In this document: positions 7,795 to 17,695 of the stretch, piece by piece
Layout of the letters: each line of letters opens with the position of its first letter
Position numbering within the stretch: the first letter of the stretch is position 1
Assembly (NCBI GenBank): GCA_903909435.1
Contig: CAIVVT010000224.1
Span: 1 to 47,388 of the forward strand
Reading direction: 5' to 3'
Length of the DNA stretch: 47,388 bases
From: an uncultured Acidobacteriia bacterium
GTDB lineage: Bacteria > Acidobacteriota > Terriglobia > Bryobacterales > Bryobacteraceae
The notes under the pieces: model-generated
Told to the model about the DNA's origin: nothing
Databases searched by the model: none
What the model saw: the letters and a program-made list of their open reading frames with translations, nothing else
Made by a program: the position numbers and the translations under genes

Positions 7795-8910
7795 TCAGAC
7801 GGCGAGTGCTTCCAGTGCCTCCGCGTTGAGTTCGATGCCGAGCCCGGGCGCTTCGGGAATCGCCACGAACCCGTCCTGCGCGGTGATGATCTGCTGCGTC
7901 AAAACGTCGCGGAGCGAAGTCCCCTCCTCCGCGACGAACTCCATGATGAACGAGTTCGGAATCGCGTTCAGGAAGTGCAGGGCGGCGGCGACGTTGATGT
8001 AGGTCGTGAAGCCGTGGTTCACCACCGGCAGCCCGCGATCAGCCGCGAGGCTGGCGATCTTCATCGCTTCCGTGAATCCGCCGCAGCGCGTCAGATCGAC
8101 CTGTACGATGTCGATCTGGCCGCGATCCATCAGATCCAGATACGACCTGCGTTCGCTCTCCTCTTCGCCGGCGGCGATGCGGACGTCGGTGCCGTTGCTG
8201 AGTTTGGCGTAGCCCACGTAATCGTCGGGCGCGAGCGGCTCTTCCAACCAGAAGATGCGGTGCTCAGAGAAGGCCCGCGCCCGCTGCAAGGCGGTCTTGG
8301 CGTCCCACACCAGCCCCGCGTCGATCATCAGGTCGGGCTTTTCGCCCAGGCCCTTGCGGGCTTCGCGGACCAACGCGATGTCGGTTTGCTCGTCGCGGCC
8401 CATCGGCGCCCAGCCGAACTTTACCGCCGTGAATCCGCGATCCACGAAACGGCGCGCTTTGTCTCCAGTCAGTTCCGGAGTCGCTCCGAAGAGCGAACTG
8501 GCGTAGGCCCGGATCGACTTGTGAAAGCCGCCGCCGAGCAGTTTCCAGACGGGCATTCCGAGCGCCTTGCCCTTGATGTCCCAGAGCGCCATATCGATGC
8601 CGCTCATGGCATGAATGGCGATGCCACGGCGGCCCGCATACACGTTCTGGCGGTACATCTTGTCCCACAGGACCTCGGTTTCGAACGGGTCCTGGCCGAG
8701 CACGATCTCGCGCAGGCCGGCGGTAATCGTATGTGAAAATGGCCCCTCAATGGCGCCCTTGACGGCCGCGGGCGACGAATCGACCTCGCCGATGCCCGTG
8801 ATCCCGGCATCGGTGGAAACCCGGACGATGAGCACGTCCTGTCCGCTGTCGCACTGCTGCTTGACTTGTTTCTGGCGCAGGTAAATCGCTTCCACGTTGG
8901 TGATTTTCAT
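7795..8910 (-). CDS. Mandelate racemase / muconate lactonizing enzyme family protein
   Basis: 371 residues from the chosen start (MKITNVEAIYLRQ). Enolase-superfamily motifs in order: capping domain, VKFGW (Lys), DLMIDAG (metal Asp), FWLEEPLAPDD (metal Glu), RIAAGEEE (metal Glu), QVDLTRCGG and VVNHGF (general-base His). The Lys plus Asp/His arrangement fits the mandelate-racemase-like acid-sugar dehydratases. No signal peptide, so cytoplasmic. The ATG at 8908-8910 is preferred over an upstream in-frame start at 8937 because the family begins MKIT and AGGGA precedes it. It converges on the ManD-like gene and diverges from the 9008 gene with 97 bases between. Together the two enolase-family enzymes suggest acid-sugar catabolism. 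Confidence 0.85.
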   Translation of the reverse strand: MKITNVEAIYLRQKQVKQQCDSGQDVLIVRVSTDAGITGIGEVDSSPAAVKGAIEGPFSHTITAGLREIVLGQDPFETEVLWDKMYRQNVYAGRRGIAIHAMSGIDMALWDIKGKALGMPVWKLLGGGFHKSIRAYASSLFGATPELTGDKARRFVDRGFTAVKFGWAPMGRDEQTDIALVREARKGLGEKPDLMIDAGLVWDAKTALQRARAFSEHRIFWLEEPLAPDDYVGYAKLSNGTDVRIAAGEEESERRSYLDLMDRGQIDIVQVDLTRCGGFTEAMKIASLAADRGLPVVNHGFTTYINVAAALHFLNAIPNSFIMEFVAEEGTSLRDVLTQQIITAQDGFVAIPEAPGLGIELNAEALEALAV

Positions 8911-9007
8911 AGATTCCCTATTGGCTCTATTCTGCACTCGCCGGCTGTGCCCCGCGCCGGCAGTTGCTTAGTGAGGGACGGGAATGTAGGCTCGTCTGAA
9001 ACCCCTC

Positions 9008-12000
9008 ATGAACAGCCACTCGTTCGCCTGCCTGTTGCCAGTTGCCTGGATCGCGCTTGCGTCGGCCGCGCCCGTGGCGCCCGTTGCACGCCCCCTGGAC
9101 CTTGCGCCGTTCGGGCAGCTCTCAGTTTGGGGCGGCGGCTCGTCGCCGCAGCGCTTCCCGGACCTCCATGCCGCCTCGGCGCATCCCACTGGCAACCTGG
9201 GCCTGGAATGGCGCGAGGAACGCGATGTCCAGCGCGTCCACGTGCAGTTCGCCGCCGTTCCCAAGGGCCTGAAGCTCCAATACTGGTTCCACACCTGGCC
9301 CGCGCCGCCGCCCGAGATGCCGACCATCGAGGACCAGGTGGACGACCCCTGGCAGGGCCAGTGGCTCACGGCTGAATCGAATGTCGAATGCCGCGGGACG
9401 ACCTGCGAGGTGACCTTTCAACCGCTGGCTGCGGCGGAAAACCCCAACGCCAGAAACCTATCCGGGTTGCGGTACCGCCGCACCCTGAAGCTGCGGTTGA
9501 CTGCCGACGCGAACCTGCCCGCCATCAGCGAATTCAATGTGTATTCCGATGCGGTGGAGCGGCCACTAAGCCTGCGCATCGCGCTAGGCCGAGGCGACAC
9601 AACGCCGCTGCTGTGGCAGGGCTCCGTTGAGATCACGAACGGGCGTCTGGTCACATCCAAGGGCCTGGGTTTCGAACAGGGAGACGCCGTCGGGGCTGCC
9701 GGCAAGTGGTCCTTCCACGGAGCGCCAGCGGGCAAGGGCCTGCTGCTCGAACTCGTTGCCGCCGCTCACTCCTTACCTGGAACGCTCGACTGTACGCTGG
9801 TCACGGTGCACGCGAACGCCGGTGGCGAGGACCGTTCGTTCACGTTCAACGTCGACGACCTGAGCCGCGGCCCCATCTACATTCCTTCTTCGCACGCCTA
9901 CATCACCGAGGCGGGCCAAAGCGCGGAGTTCCGGCAACCTACGGGCAAAGGGCCGCACATTCGCAGCCTGATCCCGCGCGAGCCGGACCAGAGCTACGAA
10001 CGAGCCTCGCGCGAGATCCCGCCGCTCGATCCCTGGGAGGACCAGTACGGGCACCCCATTTACATGCCGCTGGCGCCGGATTCGAGCTGGCAGAAATTCG
10101 CGTTTCAGTACGGGGGCAATGTCTTCATCTCGCGCGGCCTGCCGGACGTTCTCTGGTCCAGCGGCACCAAGGCCATGGGCGACGAAAAACTGCGCCTGAA
10201 GTGGGAGGGCGAGCGCATCACCTGGAAGATCGGGACCGGTGCGACGCCGTATTACCGCGAGGATCACAAGGCAACGGTGGCGCTGGAGCAAGGCTATCTC
10301 CCCGTGATCGCGCAGAGTTGGGACAACGACGGGCTGAAATACCGCGAGGAGGCGTATGCGACGCTGCTGCGCGGGCCGCTTTCCCCGCGCGATCCGGCAC
10401 GCAGCGAGCAGACGCCCGCCATCCTGATGCTGCGGGTGCAGGCAACCAACCCGGGCGCCGAACCCCGGACCGCCCACGTCTGGCTGAATACCGATCCCGG
10501 AGAGACGCTCCGGCTGGACGGCCGCGAGCTTGTGGCTACCGGCAATGGCAAGGGACCCTACGACAAGCCGATTGTGCGTGCCGTCTTGGAGTCACCGGCA
10601 CCCCCGTCGCTCGACTCGCTGCCGGGGGCGAACGGGCGGTCCGCCGCACATTTCATGTTCACCGTCCCACCGCGCTCAAGCGGCGCGATTGTCATCAAAC
10701 TGCCGTTCGTTTCCGATGCCGGCGCGGCCGATTCCGCTGAAATCGAGCGTCTCGACTACGGCACGCAGCGCGCGCGTGTGCTGTCGTACTGGAAGGACCG
10801 GGTGAACGAGTCGGCTCGCATCACGACGCCGGAAACCAAGCTGAACGAAATGCTGCGGGCCGTCATCTGGCACATCGGCATGAGCACGGCCAAGGATCCG
10901 GTGACAGGCCTGTACATGGTGCCAGCCGCCAGCTACAACTATCAGGTCTACGCGAACGAGGCCTGTTTTCAGGTGCTCCTGCTGGACGCTCTGGGCGACC
11001 ACCGGACCGCGACTGAATACCTGGAGACGTTCCTGAGGCTGCAGGGCAGTAAGAGCTTCCCGGGGTTGCATCAGGGCATGGAAGACGCCATCTTCCACGG
11101 GGCGCGGGTCAACGAACGCTACGACTACACGGCCAGCACTTACGGCTTGGACCACCCGGTCGTGCTCTGGACGCTCGCCGAGCACTACCTCTACTCGCGC
11201 GACAAAGACTGGCTGCTGCACGCCTGGCCGCACATGGAAAAAGCCATCGCCTGGATCCAGAAACAGCGCGAATCGACGCGGAAAACCGGCCTGGATGGCG
11301 AGAAATTGCGCGGCTTTGGTCTAATGCCGGCGTCATCGCTCGAAGACAACTCTGACTGGGCGCAGTGGTTTTCGACCAACAGTTTCGCCTGGGCGGGCTA
11401 TGACCGCGCCGCGACGGCGCTCGCCGATATCGGCCACCCCAAGGCGGCGGAGATGCGCCGCGAGGCGGATGCGTATCTAGAGGAACTGCGCGCGGCCATC
11501 CTGCGAGCGGTGCGCGAGACGCCCGTAACTCAGATGCGCGATGGGACGTACGCGCCGAATGTTCCCATCGAGCCGACCCTGCGCTTCCGCCGCTTCGGCC
11601 CGCAGCGCGCGGCTTATTACCAGCGTTACGGCCTCGAGGGCGTGCCGATGCTGCGACTGGCCGCGACGCGTGAGGTCCTGTACGGCCCCATCATCCTGCT
11701 GAATCTGGGTGTGTTCGGGGTGCAGGATCCGATCGCCGATTGGATTCTCGACGACTGGGAAGACAACGTCACCCTCACCAGCGGACTGGGCATGAACGTG
11801 CACGGCAACACCGACGACATGCTCTGGTTCAGCCAGGGGAGCATGGTGTTCCAGGCGAACCTGCAGAACCCGATTCTGGTGTATCTGAAGCGGCACGAGC
11901 CGCAGGCGGCCATTCGCGGGCTGTTCAACAACTTCGCCGCCTGCCTATATCCCGATGCGGTTGCCTTCACCGAAGAGTTCCGTGCGTGGGGCCACGCCAG

Positions 12001-12400
12001 CGGCCCGTTCTACAAGATTCCCGACGAGGCCAAGTTCACCAACCGCGTGCGCGACATGCTGGTGCTCGAGGACGGCGACAGCCTGTATCTCGCCGGCGGT
12101 GTCCCACGGCGCTGGCTGGAGTCGAAAGAGGGCGTGCGCGCGGACGGGCTCTCGACTTATTTTGGCGACGTCAGCTTCCACATGCGGGCCGGTACGGAGA
12201 AGGGTGTCGTGGAAGCGTCGGTCCAACTGCCGGCGCTGCAACGGGCCAAGACCGCGTGGCTGGTGGCGCGGACACCCGGGCGCAAGATCGAGAGTGTAAC
12301 CATCGATGGCAAGGCCTGGACCCGGATTGACGCTGCGCTGGAGGCGATTGAACTGCCGCATTCCACCTCGAAACTCGAGGTCCGGATCCGCTACCAATGA
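9008..12400 (+). CDS. Large secreted protein with six-hairpin glycosidase-like domain
   Basis: 1130 residues with a signal peptide (about 1-20, ASAAPVAPVA). The first 600 residues are mostly beta-rich. From about residue 600 to 1000 there is a helical stretch with repeated Trp-rich elements (AVIWHIGMSTAKDP, WTLAEHYLYSRDKDWLLHAW, WAQWFSTNSFAWAGYDRAA) characteristic of (alpha/alpha)6 six-hairpin glycosidases. A short C-terminal beta domain ends the protein. I cannot assign a CAZy family or point to catalytic acids with confidence; Glu/Asp in GMEDAIFHG and SSLEDNSDW are candidates. No clear Shine-Dalgarno precedes the ATG; a TAGGCT hexamer lies about 15 bases upstream. Flanked by convergent PIG-L and divergent enolase-family genes, consistent with a carbohydrate locus. 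Confidence 0.72.
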   Translation: MNSHSFACLLPVAWIALASAAPVAPVARPLDLAPFGQLSVWGGGSSPQRFPDLHAASAHPTGNLGLEWREERDVQRVHVQFAAVPKGLKLQYWFHTWPAPPPEMPTIEDQVDDPWQGQWLTAESNVECRGTTCEVTFQPLAAAENPNARNLSGLRYRRTLKLRLTADANLPAISEFNVYSDAVERPLSLRIALGRGDTTPLLWQGSVEITNGRLVTSKGLGFEQGDAVGAAGKWSFHGAPAGKGLLLELVAAAHSLPGTLDCTLVTVHANAGGEDRSFTFNVDDLSRGPIYIPSSHAYITEAGQSAEFRQPTGKGPHIRSLIPREPDQSYERASREIPPLDPWEDQYGHPIYMPLAPDSSWQKFAFQYGGNVFISRGLPDVLWSSGTKAMGDEKLRLKWEGERITWKIGTGATPYYREDHKATVALEQGYLPVIAQSWDNDGLKYREEAYATLLRGPLSPRDPARSEQTPAILMLRVQATNPGAEPRTAHVWLNTDPGETLRLDGRELVATGNGKGPYDKPIVRAVLESPAPPSLDSLPGANGRSAAHFMFTVPPRSSGAIVIKLPFVSDAGAADSAEIERLDYGTQRARVLSYWKDRVNESARITTPETKLNEMLRAVIWHIGMSTAKDPVTGLYMVPAASYNYQVYANEACFQVLLLDALGDHRTATEYLETFLRLQGSKSFPGLHQGMEDAIFHGARVNERYDYTASTYGLDHPVVLWTLAEHYLYSRDKDWLLHAWPHMEKAIAWIQKQRESTRKTGLDGEKLRGFGLMPASSLEDNSDWAQWFSTNSFAWAGYDRAATALADIGHPKAAEMRREADAYLEELRAAILRAVRETPVTQMRDGTYAPNVPIEPTLRFRRFGPQRAAYYQRYGLEGVPMLRLAATREVLYGPIILLNLGVFGVQDPIADWILDDWEDNVTLTSGLGMNVHGNTDDMLWFSQGSMVFQANLQNPILVYLKRHEPQAAIRGLFNNFAACLYPDAVAFTEEFRAWGHASGPFYKIPDEAKFTNRVRDMLVLEDGDSLYLAGGVPRRWLESKEGVRADGLSTYFGDVSFHMRAGTEKGVVEASVQLPALQRAKTAWLVARTPGRKIESVTIDGKAWTRIDAALEAIELPHSTSKLEVRIRYQ

Positions 12401-12470
12401 GCGACGCCGCGCACCAACATGCGGCTCACGGGCAGGTGAATTGAAGTCAGAGCAGGTGCGCGGGAAGCGC

Positions 12471-13844
12471 CTACTGCGGCATCGAACCCGGGGCCAGATT
12501 GACCCGCAGCGGCAGCTCGATGCGCGGACTTCCCGGCGCCTCGACGTTGACTATGACGGTCTGCCACAGCGCATCCGGCTTGGCGGGCGTAGTGAGGAAG
12601 AATTGCACCGGGATGCTCTCCCCTCGGGCGGCCGGATAGCGCCCGACTCCGCGATCCACACTCCAACCTGCCGGCAGCGTCAGAGTCACCGCAATCTCGC
12701 GGTCCTCGGGCGTGCGGTTGTGAATCAAAACCGGCAGTGCGAGCTGTCTCGCGGCGCTGACATTCACTTCCGGCTGGAGCAGCTTCTGCAAGTGTTCGAT
12801 GCCGTGAGCTTGCCAGAACCGGGTGTAGAAGGCCCACGGGCCGCCGAGTTCGGCCGACAGGCCTGCGGCTTCGTGCGGTCGATAGCCAGGCGCCGGAGCG
12901 AACGCGATGGGCGTTGCAGTAATCCCCTCGAAGATTTCGGCTTCGATCCCGCTCTGCACGTGCGACTTGCCGAGCACGAGCCGGCTAGGATCGTCAAAGA
13001 CCTTGTAATCGTCCTTTTCCAAAGCCTCCCTGGCGACCTGCCCGCTGTCCCCCTGCGTCAGGTGAAGGCTCATTTCCTCGGCCGCAAGCCGCGCGTAGGA
13101 CTTCCCGCGGGACTGCGAAAGGTCCTTGCTCCCGTATTGCGGTCCCGCCTTGTCCAGGAATTCGAAGTGGCTGGCGTCGCTGAAGTAGTAGAGCTTCTTC
13201 GATTGCCAGGTGCGCAGGCCCTCCGTGAGATTGCTCATGTTATCGCGATCGCGCGGGGCCGATACCTGTTCGGGGAAGACAGTCGGGTCGCCCGCCAGGT
13301 CGAATGCTTCGGTGGCGATCACGCCCGCGGCCTGGTGGTCGCCGTGGTTCTCACCGGCCGAGTACAGTGGCAGCCAGGTGAGGATCACTTCCGGCCGGGT
13401 GAGTCGCACGATGCGCACTGCCTGCCACAGCGCGTTGCCGTGATTCCAGGTTTCGAGCGAGCGCAGCACGTCCTGGCCGGGGGTATCGGGACCATCGAGG
13501 AACCAGACGTTCAGAACCCCCATGGACGCCAACGCGCGTCGGCCTTCGATTTCGCGGATGCTGCCCAGCGCCGCGGCCTGCTCCAGGCCCACGGCGTTGC
13601 CCCCGCCATTGCCGCGGGTGCCAAAGATGACGGCCACGCGCTTGTGTTGGTCATAGATGGCGCGCGCCAGGTACGGGCCGATCGCGGTCTCGTCGTCCGG
13701 GTGCGCGACGATCAGCAGGATGTCGGCTTTGAAGCGCTCGTCCGGAGGCAGGGTCTTCGGCTGGAGCGGCAGGCTGTCCGCCGCAAAGCAGACGGATGCG
13801 AGTACTGCGGCGAGCGCGGGTAGAGCGAGGCTATGTCTATTCAT
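12471..13844 (-). CDS. Secreted PIG-L family deacetylase with C-terminal NEW3-like domain
   Basis: 457 residues. Signal peptide 1-22. The PIG-L/LmbE domain (about 40-280) carries the Zn-binding AHPDDE motif at residues 47-52 and the second-site motif AGENHGDHQAAG. The family removes N-acetyl groups from amino sugars or conjugates. The C-terminal 100 residues (LPVLIHNRTPEDREIAVTL...) resemble the NEW3 beta domain of bacterial glycosidases. The start ATG is 27 bases downstream of the receptor gene stop on the same strand, so receptor and deacetylase are probably one operon, arguing that the deacetylase acts on material handled by that receptor. Ends convergent to the 9008 gene, 70 bases apart. 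Confidence 0.85.
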   Translation of the reverse strand: MNRHSLALPALAAVLASVCFAADSLPLQPKTLPPDERFKADILLIVAHPDDETAIGPYLARAIYDQHKRVAVIFGTRGNGGGNAVGLEQAAALGSIREIEGRRALASMGVLNVWFLDGPDTPGQDVLRSLETWNHGNALWQAVRIVRLTRPEVILTWLPLYSAGENHGDHQAAGVIATEAFDLAGDPTVFPEQVSAPRDRDNMSNLTEGLRTWQSKKLYYFSDASHFEFLDKAGPQYGSKDLSQSRGKSYARLAAEEMSLHLTQGDSGQVAREALEKDDYKVFDDPSRLVLGKSHVQSGIEAEIFEGITATPIAFAPAPGYRPHEAAGLSAELGGPWAFYTRFWQAHGIEHLQKLLQPEVNVSAARQLALPVLIHNRTPEDREIAVTLTLPAGWSVDRGVGRYPAARGESIPVQFFLTTPAKPDALWQTVIVNVEAPGSPRIELPLRVNLAPGSMPQ

Positions 13845-13871
13845 TAGATGTCCAGTTCGGATTGAGCACGA

Positions 13872-16800
13872 TCAGAACGACAAATGCAGTCCGAACTGCA
13901 TCTGCCGCATCGCGGTGGAGGTTGAGGTGATCTGGCCCGCGCCTGACACGTCGATGGTGCTACTCGGATTAGACAGATTCGGGTGGTTGAACGCGTTGAA
14001 TGTCTCCCAGCGAAACTCGACCAACCGCTTTTCGGTGATAGCGAACGACTTTGCCAGCGACCAGTTGGCCACGAACTGACCGGGGCCGCGCAGGGAGTTG
14101 CGCGAGGCTGTGCCATCGCGATACGGCTGCTGCGGCTCGGTAAATGCGGCCGGGTTGAACCAGAGATCCGCGTTGGGGTTCGATACGTGCGGGTTGCCTA
14201 CGATGTCGGCCCGGACGCCGTTGAAGTCGGCGTTGAGCAGAGGCGCGTTGGCCACGGTCGGGGAGAATGGAGCGCCGGATAGGATCGTGGTGACGCCGCT
14301 ATAGTGCCAGCCGCCGGCGACCAGGTTCAGCGCGCGGTTGCCGTGGAAATCCCAGCGTTGGCCCTTGCCAAACGGCAACTCGTAATTGTGCGTGATCGTG
14401 ACCGCGTGCGCGTGGTCCCAGCTCATCGGACCGTAGCTCGCGTGAATGTTGTAGTTGTTGTCCCAACCGCCGCCGCCCTCGGAATTGCCCAGGGCGCGAC
14501 CGTAAGTGTAGGTGACCAGGAAATCGAGCCCGTGGGACAGGTTCTTCTGAATCTTCGCCTGCAGGGCGTTGTAGTTCGAGTTGTCGCAATTGCAGACGGC
14601 ATAGAGCGGCTGCTCCAGTCCAAACAGGTTGTAGAACGGGCGGCGGGAATCATACGTTCCCGGACCTGGTACCGCTTGATTCATGTTGGGATTCTCGTAG
14701 AGGTGCCGCCCTACGTTGCCCAGGTAGGCGACTTCCACGGCGAGCCCGGAGGCGATCTCGCGCTGGATCGTTGCGTTCCAGAAATTCACTTCCGGAATGC
14801 GGTACGAGTTGAGCGGATTGACGAAGTAGTAGAGGCTGAGCCCGTTGGGCAGCGGATACCGGCCACTGGCCGGAATCGAGGGCGTGGGAATCGCCGGAGG
14901 GCCATTCAGCAGGTTGAAGGCGCCGAAGTAGGGGTTGTTCTGATTGACGCTCCGTGGCAGCAGGATCGGCGGATCATAGTCGTAACCCTGGCCGAACACG
15001 GACCCCAGACCGGCCGGGTTGTAGCTGATTCCATAACCCACGCGAACCACCGTTTTCGGCAGCACCTGATAACTGATGCCGAGGCGAGGCGCGAAACCGA
15101 GGTTGTAGGGTTTGATCCCCACGTTGCTGGGAACCGATCCGACGCCGGCAACCAGCACGTCTCCCGTAGCTGGATCGAAACTGCCTGCGCCACCCGGCCG
15201 GGCTGCGGTTTGCGGCAGATAGTCCTCCCACCGCAGGCCATAGGAGAGCGTCAGTTTGGAGGTAATACGCCACGTATCCTGCGCAAAGAAGAACAGCCGG
15301 GTCTGGCGGATGCCGGGATACAGCCCGGGAGGCGTGAAGTAGCGCGAGAAGCCGGACGGCAGTCCGAGCAGGTACGATCCCAAAGCGGAGCCCGTGCTGG
15401 CCTGCCCGGCGGCAATGCCGTCGATCCCCGAGTCGCCGGTGGAACTATCGTTGAACGAGATTTCGCCCGACCGGTGCGAATCGCTGGGCACGCGCTGCTG
15501 CTGCGCCCGGCGGATGTCAACGCCGAACTTGATGCTGTGGTTGCCGAGCTCCTTGGTCCAGTTGTTGACCCATTGGAAGTGGTTCTCGGTCTGTTTGAGC
15601 GGGCAGTTGCACTGGTTGACGCCGAGCGCGTAGCCGAAGTTGAATCCCCCGTTGCCATTGATGTAAATGGCGGGCATGCCGCTGGTGGCCAGCGTGCCGG
15701 TGTTTAACCCGGGAAGGCCTGCGTCCGTGGCGGGAGCGGTGCCCACGCCGTTCGGCTGCGTGCGCACGCGGTAGCGATAGAAGCCCATGCGGAACTCGGC
15801 GATCAGAGTGGGGCCGAAGGCGTGGTCGATGCCGGCGGCTGCGCTTTGATTGCGGTCCAGAGCCGAACCGGCGAAGCCAAACGCCGAGGGGCCGCCCGCC
15901 AATTCACCGAATGCGCCCGGCGAATGACGGTTGAAATCGGCGAGTGTGTAGCGGCTGAACAGGTGCGTCGAGGTCGAAAGGGTGTAGTCCACGCGGCCGT
16001 CATATTGATCGACGTCGAACTTCTGCGATTGCGCGGAGATGTAGTTGTTGTAAATGCCGCTCCCATAGTTGGGCATGGGCAGATAACCCAGCAGCGCCTG
16101 CATCGGCTTGGCGACCGGGATGATGTTCACCTGGCCGTTGGAGGCGTACACCTGCCGGCCCGCGCCCGATGTCGGATCGCCGCTGTTGGGATTGAAAACC
16201 ATGCCTGCCTGCGCGGCAACTCGGCCGCCCTCGGTGGTGGTCACCATGACTGGATTCGCGCACGGCGTAGCGGAGACCGGGCTGTTCACGTCGTTGCAGA
16301 TATAGCTACCGAGCTGCGAACTCAGGTCGCCGCTGCGTTCGGCGGCCGTCGGCACAGTGGCGATCAGCGAGCCTCCGTCGATGCGGCGGGTGCCCTGGTA
16401 ATCGAAGAACGCGAAGAGCTTGTCCTTGACGACGGGGCCGCCCACCGAGCCGCCGAATTGGTTCCAGCGGAGTGGCGGGGTGAGTCCGGTGAAATGGTCC
16501 GCGGCATTAGCGATGTTGTTGCGCAGGTACTCGAACAGGGAGCCGTGGATCTGGTTCGTTCCGCTCTTGGTCGTGGCTTGGAGCAGCGCCCCGGAGACGG
16601 ACCCGAACTCGGCGTCGTAGTTGCTGGTAGTGATCTTGAAATCCTGCAGCGAGTCCAGGTTCGGGTTGATCACGGCGATGCCCAGAATGGCGCTCTCATT
16701 CTCCGTGCCGTCCAGCAGAAATCCGTTGGCTGTGAAGAACTGGCCGTTCACGTTGATCTGGAAGCCCTGCTGCGGATTCTCGCTGGCGGCGTGCTGCCAC

Positions 16801-17306
16801 GAGTTCATCTGCGCGCCGGGAATCACCAGCAGCAGCGAGGTGAGGTTCCTGTCGAGAATGGGCAGCGCTTCCAGTTCCTTGCCCGTGATAGTCGTGCTGA
16901 CGTCGGCACGATCGGTCTTGAGCAGCGGAGTCTGGTCCGTCACGGTGACGGTGCTCTGCGCCTCTCCGACCTTCAGCGGAGCGTCGACGCGAGTGGCGGC
17001 GTCCACCTGAACTTCCGCCATCGCGACGAACGCGGAGAAGCCGGTCGCCTCAATTCGGATTTCGTACCGGCCAGCCAGTAAGTGGGTCTGCGCGTAGTTC
17101 CCTGTGTCGTTGCTCGTCGAGTCGAGAACCGCGCCACGGCCGAGGTCCTTGATGGAAACCTTCGCCCCTGGAACGGCGGCGCCGGCGGGATCGGTGACGG
17201 TACCGAAGATACTCCCGGATACGGCCTGGGCATAAACGCCGGCGGAGCTGCCGAGTAGCAGTCCAGCCAAAATGCACGCGGTCCAGATGAGTGGCTTGTA
17301 CGCCAT
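13872..17306 (-). CDS. Oar-like TonB-dependent outer-membrane receptor
   Basis: 1144 residues from the chosen start. Signal peptide (MAYKPLIWTACILAGLLLGS..., cleavage near VYAQ), then a carboxypeptidase-regulatory-like beta-sandwich (about 25-105: GSIFGTVTDPAGAAVPGAKV), a plug domain (about 110-240: TVTVTDQTPLLKTDRADVST, NLTSLLLVIPGAQ), and a long beta-barrel ending in an aromatic C-terminus (FGLHLSF) as needed for BAM recognition. Such Oar/CarboxypepD_reg receptors are very abundant in Solibacter-type acidobacteria and are thought to take up large or complex substrates. No TonB box was identified. ATG 17306 is preferred over an in-frame start at 17363 because GGGGG lies 6 bases upstream and the signal peptide starts there. 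Followed by the PIG-L gene. Confidence 0.92.
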   Translation of the reverse strand: MAYKPLIWTACILAGLLLGSSAGVYAQAVSGSIFGTVTDPAGAAVPGAKVSIKDLGRGAVLDSTSNDTGNYAQTHLLAGRYEIRIEATGFSAFVAMAEVQVDAATRVDAPLKVGEAQSTVTVTDQTPLLKTDRADVSTTITGKELEALPILDRNLTSLLLVIPGAQMNSWQHAASENPQQGFQINVNGQFFTANGFLLDGTENESAILGIAVINPNLDSLQDFKITTSNYDAEFGSVSGALLQATTKSGTNQIHGSLFEYLRNNIANAADHFTGLTPPLRWNQFGGSVGGPVVKDKLFAFFDYQGTRRIDGGSLIATVPTAAERSGDLSSQLGSYICNDVNSPVSATPCANPVMVTTTEGGRVAAQAGMVFNPNSGDPTSGAGRQVYASNGQVNIIPVAKPMQALLGYLPMPNYGSGIYNNYISAQSQKFDVDQYDGRVDYTLSTSTHLFSRYTLADFNRHSPGAFGELAGGPSAFGFAGSALDRNQSAAAGIDHAFGPTLIAEFRMGFYRYRVRTQPNGVGTAPATDAGLPGLNTGTLATSGMPAIYINGNGGFNFGYALGVNQCNCPLKQTENHFQWVNNWTKELGNHSIKFGVDIRRAQQQRVPSDSHRSGEISFNDSSTGDSGIDGIAAGQASTGSALGSYLLGLPSGFSRYFTPPGLYPGIRQTRLFFFAQDTWRITSKLTLSYGLRWEDYLPQTAARPGGAGSFDPATGDVLVAGVGSVPSNVGIKPYNLGFAPRLGISYQVLPKTVVRVGYGISYNPAGLGSVFGQGYDYDPPILLPRSVNQNNPYFGAFNLLNGPPAIPTPSIPASGRYPLPNGLSLYYFVNPLNSYRIPEVNFWNATIQREIASGLAVEVAYLGNVGRHLYENPNMNQAVPGPGTYDSRRPFYNLFGLEQPLYAVCNCDNSNYNALQAKIQKNLSHGLDFLVTYTYGRALGNSEGGGGWDNNYNIHASYGPMSWDHAHAVTITHNYELPFGKGQRWDFHGNRALNLVAGGWHYSGVTTILSGAPFSPTVANAPLLNADFNGVRADIVGNPHVSNPNADLWFNPAAFTEPQQPYRDGTASRNSLRGPGQFVANWSLAKSFAITEKRLVEFRWETFNAFNHPNLSNPSSTIDVSGAGQITSTSTAMRQMQFGLHLSF

Positions 17307-17328
17307 GTGTTGCCCCCTATAGAAGGTG

Positions 17329-17334
17329 ATTGTA
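17329..17334 (-). promoter_or_regulatory. Putative -10 box for the receptor gene
   Basis: TACAAT on the minus strand (17334-17329) lies 22 bases upstream of the receptor ATG, with GGGGG between them. No well-spaced -35 was found. The remaining 17364-17660 between the divergent receptor and parA-like genes shows nothing I can assign. Confidence 0.4.
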
Positions 17335-17682
17335 CGCTCGCCGGGCTGAGCGGTGTAGCTCAAACTCGTCGTGAGATGCGTTGCTTCGAGCGCGCGACGC
17401 GGCTGCGGTTTCCGGGCGAGATCGCAGGCCTCTGCTGGGCAGCTTCAACCGGTGCTAGGCCGATTGAATAGCGCGCCTAAAAGTCCATCGACATAGTGGA
17501 CAATGCAACATGATACGACTTTCCTCAGCGCTGAACAACGTCAGGTGCGGCGAACGCATCCGCATCGGACCTGCGAGGGTTGCAGCCCTGCTTTCCGGTC
17601 GCCCGGCGAACATGTGTCGCTGACCGGCAAGCTGCTAAGTACAGGTCCGACCAGAAGTCATTCGGTTGTATAGGAAATGCAG

Positions 17683-17688
17683 TATACT
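17683..17688 (+). promoter_or_regulatory. -10 box of a probable leaderless promoter (parA-like gene)
   Basis: TATACT ends 7 bases before ATG 17696, placing the transcription start at or next to the A of ATG. No Shine-Dalgarno lies between. No good -35 is visible. Confidence 0.55.
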
Positions 17689-17695
17689 TTGCGCG

